Part shown: positions 1-9,214 of the stretch, in pieces
Position numbering within the stretch: the first letter of the stretch is position 1
Layout of the letters: each line of letters begins with the position of its first letter
Origin: Gammaproteobacteria bacterium
Lineage (GTDB): Bacteria > Pseudomonadota > Gammaproteobacteria > Arenicellales > Spongiicolonaceae
Length of the DNA stretch: 9,214 bases
Assembly (NCBI GenBank): GCA_007570945.1
Contig: RKSH01000019.1
Location: 1 to 9,214 of the forward strand
Direction: 5' to 3'
Notes under the pieces: model-generated
What the model was told of the DNA's origin: nothing
The model's input: the letters and a program-made list of their open reading frames with translations, nothing else
Database searches by the model: none
Translations under genes and position numbers: made by a program

Positions 1-11
1 GCTGGCTGGAC

Positions 12-45
12 AAAAGGAAAAAGAAGCGCGCCCGGCAGGCGCCGC
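12..45 (-). terminator. Probable intrinsic terminator of the rplJL-rpoBC operon
   Basis: In the transcript, bases 45-38 pair with 32-26: a seven-pair GC stem (two outer pairs, a bulged base at 43, five inner pairs) around the loop TGCCG. The tract TTCTTTTTCCTTTT (25-12) follows at once. A pyrimidine run this T-rich stands out in such GC-rich DNA. This is the best terminator in the window. It suggests that the operon ends after rpoC instead of reading into the str genes (rpsL, rpsG, fusA), which in many Proteobacteria follow on the same strand; the next gene is outside the window. Confidence 0.6.
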
Positions 46-59
46 AGTAAAACCCCGCA

Positions 60-98
60 CCCGCCGCCCGCCGCACAATGAAAAGCGGCGGCGGCGGG
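60..98 (-). other. GC-rich stem-loop immediately after rpoC
   Basis: Bases 85-98 pair with 60-74: a 14-pair all-GC stem with one bulged base and a ten-base loop (75-84), beginning four bases after the rpoC stop. No T run follows directly; four T residues come eight bases later, after a GGGG stretch. It may slow polymerase, protect the rpoC 3' end from exonucleases, or act together with the next hairpin. As a stand-alone intrinsic terminator it is imperfect. Confidence 0.5.
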
Positions 99-102
99 GG
101 CC

Positions 103-4416
<4,314 letters not shown>

Positions 4417-4420
4417 GGTT

Positions 4421-4425
4421 TCCCC
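4421..4425 (-). promoter_or_regulatory. Weak ribosome binding site of rpoC
   Basis: The minus strand reads GGGGA four bases before the ATG at 4416, a poor Shine-Dalgarno match. The gap to the rpoB stop is only 29 bp, so ribosomes ending rpoB may re-initiate here, which would keep beta and beta' synthesis balanced. The coupling is an inference. The start is fixed by the conserved protein N-terminus rather than by this site. Confidence 0.4.
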
Positions 4426-4445
4426 GCTGAGGTGGTGACGGTGGT

Positions 4446-7400
4446 TTATCGGGCGTCGCCGGTCTTCATCTCCACGTTCATGCCGAGGGAGCGGATCTCC
4501 TTGGTCAGGACGTGGAACGACTCCGGCATGTCGGCCTCCAACTGGTGGTTGCCGTGGACAATGCTTTCGTAGATGCGCGAGCGCCCCTGCACATCGTCGG
4601 ACTTGACGGTGAGCATCTCTTGCAGGGTGTAGGCGGCGCCGTAGGCCTCCAGCGCCCACACCTCCATCTCGCCGAAGCGCTGGCCGCCGAAGTGCGCCTT
4701 GCCGCCCAGGGGCTGCTGGGTAATCAGACTGTAGGGGCCGGTGGAGCGGGCGTGCATCTTGTCGGCCACCAGGTGGTTCAACTTGAGCATGTACATGTAG
4801 CCGACGGTGATGGGGCGGTCGAACTTCTCGCCGCTGCGGCCGTCGTACAACTCGGCTTGCCCGGACTCGGGCAGGCCGGCCAGGCGCAGCAACCGCTTGA
4901 TTTCCGTCTCGCTGGCGCCGTCAAACACCGGCGTGGCCATGGGGATGCCGCGCCGCAGGTTGTGGGCCAGTTCCATCACCTCCTCGTTCAGCAGCGACTT
5001 GATGCCCTCCTCCTTGCCGCTGAGGTTGTAGATTTTCTGCAGGAACTCGCGCACCGCGGCCGGTTTTTCCCGCCGCTTCAGCATGCGGTCCACCTCGGCG
5101 CCCAGTTCGCGCGCGGCCCAGCCGAGGTGCGCCTCCAGCACCTGGCCCACGTTCATGCGCGACGGCACGCCCAGCGGGTTGAGGATGAGGTCGATGGTGG
5201 TGCCGTCGGCCAGGCGCGGCATGTCCTCCACCGGCACAATGCGCGAAATCACGCCCTTGTTGCCGTGGCGGCCGGCCATCTTGTCGCCGGGCTGCAGGCG
5301 GCGGCGGACGGCGACGAACACCTTGACCTTCTTCTGCACGCCGGGCATTAGGTCGTCGCCTTCCTCCACCTTCTTTTTCTTTTCCTTGAACTCCTGTTCA
5401 AAGTCCTTGCGCTTGCCCTCCATGTTCGCATACAACTGCTCCACGCCGCGGTTGGCGTCCTCGTTGCGCAGGCGGATGGAGGGCCACTCCTTAAGCGGCA
5501 AATCCTCCAGATACTTCTGTGTCACCTTGGCGCCGGCCTTGAGCCCGCCGGGGCCGCCCTCGGCGACGCGGCCCACCAGGATTTTTCTCAGCCGGTCCTG
5601 GGTGTCGTCGCGGATGATGCGCTGTTTGTCCTCCAGGTCCTTTTGCACCCGCTTCAACTCCAGCGCGTTTTCCTCGGCCATGCGCTGCAGCCACCGCTGG
5701 CGGTCGGGGTCGCGGTCCTCGCCGTCCTCCTGGCCTAGGCTTTTGTGGGTGAACAGTTGCACGCCGATGACCGTGCCGGACATGCCCGGCGGCAGGCGCA
5801 GCGAGGTGTCCTTCACATCGGACGCCTTTTCGCCGAAGATGGCGCGCAGCAGCTTCTCCTCCGGCGTCAACTGGGTCTCGCCCTTGGGCGTGACGCGGCC
5901 CACCAGCACATCGCCGGTGTGCACCTCGGCGCCCTCAAAGACAATGCCGGACTCGTCCAGTTTGGCCAGCACGCCCTCGCCCACATTGGGAATGTCGCGG
6001 GTGATTTGCTCGGCGCCGAGTTTGGTTTCGCGCGCCACGCACTCCAACTCCTCAATGTGGATGGAGTTGTACACGTCGTCCTGCACCAGGCGCTCGGAGA
6101 CCACGATGGAATCCTCAAAGTTGTAGCCGTTCCACGGCATGAACGCCACCAGCACATTGCGCCCCAGCGCCAACTCGCCCAGGTCGGTGGCCGGGCCGTC
6201 GGCCAGCACCGCGCCCTTGTGGATGGCCTCGCCGACTTTCACCAGCGGGCGCTGGTTCATGTTGGTGTTCTGGTTGGAGCGCATGTATTTGGTCAGGCCG
6301 TAGATGTCCACGCCGTCGCTGCCGGGGGTGATTTCGTCGTCGTTGACGCGCACCACGATGCGCCCGGAGTCCACCAAGTCCACCACGCCGCCGCGCCGCG
6401 CCACCACCGTCACCCCGGAGTCCGCCGCCACCGCGCGCTCCAGGCCGGTGCCCACCAGCGGTTTCTCGCTTTCAACCAGCGGCACCGCCTGGCGCTGCAT
6501 GTTGGAGCCCATCAGCGCGCGGTTGGCGTCGTCGTGCTCCAGAAACGGAATCAGCGCGGCCGCCACCGACACGATTTGCGACGGCGCCACGTCAATGAAC
6601 TCAATTTGCTCCGGCGCCGCCACCGTGAACTCGTTGCGGTGGCGGCAGCCGACCAACTCCTCGGTCAGGCGGCGGCCCTCGTCCAGGGCCGAGTTGGCAT
6701 GGGCGATGACATGCTTGCCCTCCTCGATGGCCGACAGGTAGCGGATTTCGTCCTGCACCACGCCATTGGCCACGCACTGGTAGGGCGTCTCAAGGAAGCC
6801 GTAGTCGTTGGTGCGCGCGTAGACCGACAGCGAGCAGATTAGGCCGATGTTCGGCCCTTCCGGCGTCTCCACCGGGCACACCCGGCCGTAGTGGGTGGGG
6901 TGCACATCGCGCACCTCAAAACCGGCGCGCTCGCGGGTCAGGCCGCCGGGGCCCAGGGCCGAGATGCGGCGTTTGTGGGTGATTTCCGCCAGCGGGTTGG
7001 TTTGGTCCATGAACTGCGACAGTTGGCTGGAGCCGAAAAACTCCTTCACCACCGCCTCCACCGGCTTGGAGTTCACCAAATCCTCGGGCCTGAGTTTCTC
7101 GGACTCGGCCACCGACAGGCGGTCGCGCACCGCGCGCTCCACGCGCAACAGGCCGATGCGGAATTGGTTTTCCACCAACTCGCCCACCGACCTCACCCGG
7201 CGGTTGCCGAGGTTGTCGATGTCGTCCACCTCGCCCTGGCCGTTCTTCAGGCCGATGAGAATTTTCATCACGTCCACGATGTCCTGCTTGCTGAGGATGC
7301 CGGAGCCTTCGTCGCTAGGGCGGCCCATGCGGCGGTTGAACTTCATCCGCCCCACCCCGGACAAGTCGTAGCGGTCGGGGTTGAAGAATAAATTCTCAAA

Positions 7401-8621
7401 CAGCCCGCCGGCGGCCTCGCGCGTGGGCGGCTCGCCGGGGCGCATCATGCGGTAAATCTCCACCTGCGCGCTGAGCTCGTCGGTGGTGTTGTCGATGCGC
7501 AGCGTGTCGGAGATGTAGGGGCCGTGGTCCAGGTCGTTGGTGTAAATGGTCTCCACCCTGCCGATGCCGAGGGCGCGCAGGTTTTTCAGCATCTCCTCGG
7601 TGATTTCGTCGTTGGCGTTGGCGATAATCTCGCCGCTTTCCTGGTCCACCACGTTGTGCGCCAGGGTGCGGCCGATGAGGTGCGACTCGGGGACGTTGAT
7701 TTTGTCGAGGCCGGCCTCCTCCATTTTGCGGATGCCGCGCGCGGTGATGCGGCGGCCGGCCTCCACCAGCACGGCGCGGCCTTTTTTGACGTCAAAATCC
7801 AGCTGCTCGCCGCGCAGGCGGTGCGGCACCAGGTCCATGTGGACCTGGTTCTGGTCCAGATGAAACACGTCCTTGTCAAAAAAGATTTGCAGAATCTCCT
7901 CGGTGCTGAAGCCGAGGGCGCGCAGCAGCACGGTGGCCGGCAGTTTGCGCCGCCGGTCAATGCGCACATAAAGCAAATCCTTGGGGTCGAACTCCATGTC
8001 CAGCCACGAGCCGCGGTAGGGAATCACCCGCGCCGAGAACAGGTATTTGCCGGAGGAATGGGTCTTGCCGCGGTCGTGGTCAAAGAACACGCCGGGCGAG
8101 CGGTGCAACTGCGACACCACCACGCGCTCGGTGCCGTTGATGATGAACGTGCCGTTGTCGGTCATCAGCGGAATCTTGCCGAGGTAAACGCCCGGCGGCC
8201 GGCCCTGCTCCGGCTCGCTGCGCGACTCGATGGCCTCCTTGACCACTTTCTCGCCGCCGACTTTCTGGTAAAACTTCAGAATCATTTTGACGTGCAGCGG
8301 CGCCGAGTAATTGACGCCGCTCTTGCGGCATTCATCCTCGGTGAAGGCCGGCGCGCCGAGTTGGTAACTGTCGAACTCCAGCGCGGCCATGCCGTTGTAA
8401 CTTTCAATGGGGAACACCGACTTGAACGCGGCCTGCAGGCCTTCGTCAATGCGGTGCCGCGGCGCAATGGCCTGGCCATTTTTGTCCTTCAGTTGCATAA
8501 ACCGGCGGTACGACTCCTTTTGCATGTGCAGCATGTCCGGCACCGGGGCGGCGGCCGGCGGCCGCTTGCTGAAGTTTTTGCGGATGCGTTTTTTTTCCGA
8601 GTACGGAATTGCGGCGGTCAT
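4446..8621 (-). CDS. rpoB: DNA-directed RNA polymerase subunit beta
   Basis: 1391 residues, against 1342 in E. coli. The protein forms one pincer of RNA polymerase and half of the active centre. Residues 7-15 carry the YSEKKRIRK start typical of proteobacterial RpoB. The rifampicin pocket is at about residues 530-556: Asp539, His549 and Ser554 match E. coli Asp516, His526 and Ser531, so no classical resistance change is seen. Glu836-Asp837 in NGYNFEDSI match the E. coli 813/814 pair that assists Mg2+ and NTP handling. Lys1114 and Lys1122 in QPGDKMAGRHGNKG match Lys1065 and Lys1073. The C-terminal clamp region is intact (KLNHLVADKMHARSTGPYSL; FGGQRFGEMEVWALEAYGAA). The extra length lies in about 10 residues near 45-58, about 11 near 129-144, and a longer SI2 region between 836 and 1114. 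It is 128 bp downstream of rplL and 29 bp before rpoC. Confidence 0.99.
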   Translation of the reverse strand: MTAAIPYSEKKRIRKNFSKRPPAAAPVPDMLHMQKESYRRFMQLKDKNGQAIAPRHRIDEGLQAAFKSVFPIESYNGMAALEFDSYQLGAPAFTEDECRKSGVNYSAPLHVKMILKFYQKVGGEKVVKEAIESRSEPEQGRPPGVYLGKIPLMTDNGTFIINGTERVVVSQLHRSPGVFFDHDRGKTHSSGKYLFSARVIPYRGSWLDMEFDPKDLLYVRIDRRRKLPATVLLRALGFSTEEILQIFFDKDVFHLDQNQVHMDLVPHRLRGEQLDFDVKKGRAVLVEAGRRITARGIRKMEEAGLDKINVPESHLIGRTLAHNVVDQESGEIIANANDEITEEMLKNLRALGIGRVETIYTNDLDHGPYISDTLRIDNTTDELSAQVEIYRMMRPGEPPTREAAGGLFENLFFNPDRYDLSGVGRMKFNRRMGRPSDEGSGILSKQDIVDVMKILIGLKNGQGEVDDIDNLGNRRVRSVGELVENQFRIGLLRVERAVRDRLSVAESEKLRPEDLVNSKPVEAVVKEFFGSSQLSQFMDQTNPLAEITHKRRISALGPGGLTRERAGFEVRDVHPTHYGRVCPVETPEGPNIGLICSLSVYARTNDYGFLETPYQCVANGVVQDEIRYLSAIEEGKHVIAHANSALDEGRRLTEELVGCRHRNEFTVAAPEQIEFIDVAPSQIVSVAAALIPFLEHDDANRALMGSNMQRQAVPLVESEKPLVGTGLERAVAADSGVTVVARRGGVVDLVDSGRIVVRVNDDEITPGSDGVDIYGLTKYMRSNQNTNMNQRPLVKVGEAIHKGAVLADGPATDLGELALGRNVLVAFMPWNGYNFEDSIVVSERLVQDDVYNSIHIEELECVARETKLGAEQITRDIPNVGEGVLAKLDESGIVFEGAEVHTGDVLVGRVTPKGETQLTPEEKLLRAIFGEKASDVKDTSLRLPPGMSGTVIGVQLFTHKSLGQEDGEDRDPDRQRWLQRMAEENALELKRVQKDLEDKQRIIRDDTQDRLRKILVGRVAEGGPGGLKAGAKVTQKYLEDLPLKEWPSIRLRNEDANRGVEQLYANMEGKRKDFEQEFKEKKKKVEEGDDLMPGVQKKVKVFVAVRRRLQPGDKMAGRHGNKGVISRIVPVEDMPRLADGTTIDLILNPLGVPSRMNVGQVLEAHLGWAARELGAEVDRMLKRREKPAAVREFLQKIYNLSGKEEGIKSLLNEEVMELAHNLRRGIPMATPVFDGASETEIKRLLRLAGLPESGQAELYDGRSGEKFDRPITVGYMYMLKLNHLVADKMHARSTGPYSLITQQPLGGKAHFGGQRFGEMEVWALEAYGAAYTLQEMLTVKSDDVQGRSRIYESIVHGNHQLEADMPESFHVLTKEIRSLGMNVEMKTGDAR
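6954..7034 (-). other. rpoB: Rifampicin-binding region of RpoB (cluster I)
   Basis: These codons encode residues 530-556, equivalent to E. coli 507-533. The core reads GSSQLSQFMDQTNPLAEITH. Two positions differ from E. coli, Asn518 to Thr and Ser522 to Ala, and both are substitutions I recall from wild-type proteins of other phyla. The main resistance positions (equivalents of Gln513, Asp516, His526, Arg529, Ser531) are the sensitive residues, so the sequence predicts a rifampicin-sensitive enzyme. Confidence 0.85.
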
Positions 8622-8625
8622 TGGG

Positions 8626-8631
8626 TCACCT
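8626..8631 (-). promoter_or_regulatory. Ribosome binding site of rpoB
   Basis: The minus strand reads AGGTGA, matching the 3' part of the Shine-Dalgarno consensus, only four bases before the ATG. The spacing is short but acceptable. It supports the chosen rpoB start, which gives the conserved N-terminal YSEKKRIRK motif at residues 7-15. Confidence 0.65.
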
Positions 8632-8678
8632 GCGGGGGTTGTTGTTTACGGTGAACGGCGGCGGGGGTGAGGGCGGAC

Positions 8679-8728
8679 GCGCAACGGCGCACACCGCGCG
8701 CGGTGCGGAAAAAAGCGCGCGGTTGCGC
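8679..8728 (-). other. Alternative long-range RNA hairpin in the rplL-rpoB leader
   Basis: The transcript can pair 8728-8717 with 8690-8679: eleven of twelve positions match, with one C-C mismatch at 8721/8686. Inside it is a perfect 14-base palindrome, CACCGCGCGCGGTG (8692-8705), which can form its own five-pair hairpin with a four-base loop. The T6 tract then lies in an internal loop. Because the long helix uses the same bases as the 5' arm of the short attenuator-like hairpin, the two folds exclude each other. A stable, long hairpin here could also be an RNase III processing site, as occurs in the E. coli rplL-rpoB spacer. The function is not shown by sequence alone. Confidence 0.4.
8709..8728 (-). 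terminator. Attenuator-like hairpin with T6 tract in the rplL-rpoB gap
   Basis: In the transcript, GCGC, a six-base loop AACCGC and a second GCGC form a short stem (8728-8725 with 8718-8715), which a G-U pair can extend by one. Six T residues (8714-8709) follow immediately. A GC stem followed by a T run is the layout of an intrinsic terminator. The stem has only 4-5 pairs, so partial termination is more plausible than complete, which matters because rpoB and rpoC lie downstream. In E. coli the rplL-rpoB gap holds an attenuator that lets only a fraction of transcripts enter rpoB. An equivalent role here is inferred from position and shape. Confidence 0.45.
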
Positions 8729-8749
8729 CGCTTGCCCGGGGCCGGGGGT

Positions 8750-9133
8750 TTATTTCAACTCCGCCGTGCCGCCGGCTTCTTCGATTTGCTTTTTCAGCGC
8801 CTCGGCCTCGTCTTTGGGCGCGCCCTCGCGCACCGCGGCCGGCGCGCTTTCCACCAAATCCTTGGCCTCCTTTAGGCCGAGGCCGGTGGCGGCGCGCACC
8901 GCCTTGATGACGCCGACTTTTTTCTCGCCGAAACCGGTCAGCATCACGTCAAAGTGGGTCTGCTCCTCGGCCGCATCGCCGGCTTCTGCCGGCGCGGCGG
9001 CGACCGGCGCGGCCGCCATCATCGCCGCCGCGGAAACGTCGAACTTCTCCTCCATTTCCTTGATGAGTTGCGACAAGTCCAGCACCGACATGTCGGCGAT
9101 GGCGTTGATGATTTCTTCTTTGGATAGGGACAT
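8750..9133 (-). CDS. rplL: 50S ribosomal protein L7/L12
   Basis: A 127-residue protein of normal family length. L7/L12 forms the flexible ribosomal stalk, bound through L10, and recruits and stimulates the translational GTPases EF-Tu, EF-G, IF2 and RF3. Residues about 1-33 are the dimerisation and L10-binding helices (LSKEEIINAIADMSVLDLSQ and onward). Residues about 35-57 are an Ala/Pro/Glu hinge. Residues about 59-127 are the globular C-terminal domain, with the signature KVGVIKAVRAATGLGLKEAK. Factor-contacting positions corresponding to E. coli Val66, Ile69, Lys70, Arg73 and Lys84 are present as Val73, Ile76, Lys77, Arg80 and Lys91. The only small deviation seen is Gly74 where Ala is usual. 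The start is fixed by the GAGGAG site and the conserved N-terminus. The gene lies 23 bp after rplJ and 128 bp before rpoB. Confidence 0.98.
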   Translation of the reverse strand: MSLSKEEIINAIADMSVLDLSQLIKEMEEKFDVSAAAMMAAAPVAAAPAEAGDAAEEQTHFDVMLTGFGEKKVGVIKAVRAATGLGLKEAKDLVESAPAAVREGAPKDEAEALKKQIEEAGGTAELK

Positions 9134-9140
9134 GGTTTTT

Positions 9141-9146
9141 CTCCTC
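9141..9146 (-). promoter_or_regulatory. Ribosome binding site of rplL
   Basis: The minus strand reads GAGGAG, seven bases before the rplL ATG. It is the strongest Shine-Dalgarno match in the window and fits the high synthesis rate of L7/L12, which is present in several copies per ribosome. Confidence 0.8.
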
Positions 9147-9156
9147 GGGGGAATGT

Positions 9157-9214
9157 TTAAGTGTTCTTGCCGCCGGCGGCCGCCGGGGCGCCGTTTTCGG
9201 CCCCGCGGCCACCA
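9157..9214 (-). CDS. rplJ: 50S ribosomal protein L10, C-terminal end only (partial)
   Basis: Only the last 18 codons and a TAA stop lie in the window; the gene continues past the right edge. The visible residues are GGRGAENGAPAAAGGKNT, a low-complexity Ala/Gly/Pro tail of the kind often found at the end of L10. No diagnostic L10 motif is visible, so the call rests on position: in nearly all bacteria rplJ lies directly upstream of rplL, and this frame ends 23 bp before the rplL start. L10 is the base of the ribosomal stalk and binds 23S rRNA and L7/L12 dimers. The other two frames here run on into rplL out of frame, so this is the only frame with a sensible end. Confidence 0.7.
   Translation of the reverse strand, partial: GGRGAENGAPAAAGGKNT

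Noticed and set aside
3..50. Possible tail of a convergent plus-strand gene ending WLDKRKKKRARQAPQ and TAA
   Set aside because: The lysine-rich codons are simply the complement of the T-rich tract of the rpoC-side terminator, and both other plus frames are also open across this short stretch. A convergent gene cannot be excluded because the window ends here.
4417..4659. N-terminal extension of rpoC by 81 codons
   Set aside because: It would lie almost wholly inside rpoB, its residues are Arg/His-rich and unlike RpoC, and the conserved protein starts at the ATG at 4416.
6954..7034. Possible natural rifampicin resistance from Asn518-to-Thr and Ser522-to-Ala equivalents
   Set aside because: The key resistance positions are all the sensitive residues, and both substitutions are, as far as I recall, found in ordinary wild-type RpoB of other bacteria.
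7524..8654. Open frame of 376 codons on the plus strand, opposite rpoB
   Set aside because: Antisense shadow of the highly conserved rpoB N-terminal half, with no plausible protein features.
8622..8749. Separate promoter for rpoB in the gap
   Set aside because: No convincing -35/-10 pair is visible on the minus strand; the gap is mostly GC with only a T6 tract and a short A-rich patch.
8633..8750. Eight-base direct repeat (cgggggtt at 8633-8640 and 8743-8750) flanking the rplL-rpoB gap
   Set aside because: Too short and too GC-simple to be meaningful; no mobile element or excision scar lies between the copies.

Overview
The window carries the end of a bacterial ribosomal-protein/RNA-polymerase operon. 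Every gene is on the minus strand, so it reads from the right edge to the left: the last codons of rplJ (L10), rplL (L7/L12), rpoB (beta) and rpoC (beta'), followed by a terminator region at the left edge. This is the conserved 'rif' cluster. The coding sequence is GC-rich, roughly two-thirds GC by eye. All four genes stop with TAA.

The organism is a proteobacterium, most likely a GC-rich gammaproteobacterium from a poorly sampled lineage. RpoC starts MKDL, carries the large SI3 insertion inside the trigger loop, and aligns closely with the E. coli protein as I remember it. The SI2 region of RpoB is longer than in E. coli and looks more like beta-proteobacterial or early-branching gammaproteobacterial versions. 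The lineage is an inference from recalled family sequences, not from a search.

Region by region: 9157-9214 is the rplJ tail. 8750-9133 is rplL, 23 bp downstream with a strong ribosome binding site. 8622-8749 is a 128-bp gap holding an attenuator-like hairpin with a T6 tract, which competes with a longer alternative pairing. 4446-8621 is rpoB. 4417-4445 is a 29-bp gap. 103-4416 is rpoC. 1-102 holds two hairpins, the second followed by a pyrimidine/T-rich tract, a good candidate for the operon terminator.

Together the genes supply two stalk proteins of the large ribosomal subunit and the two large RNA polymerase subunits. The attenuator-like element sits where E. coli lowers polymerase expression relative to the ribosomal proteins. 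No mobile element, CRISPR array, RNA gene or unknown accessory system is visible. The unusual content lies inside RpoC: changes in normally near-invariant positions of the bridge helix and trigger loop, an altered ppGpp site 1, and short lineage-specific insertions.
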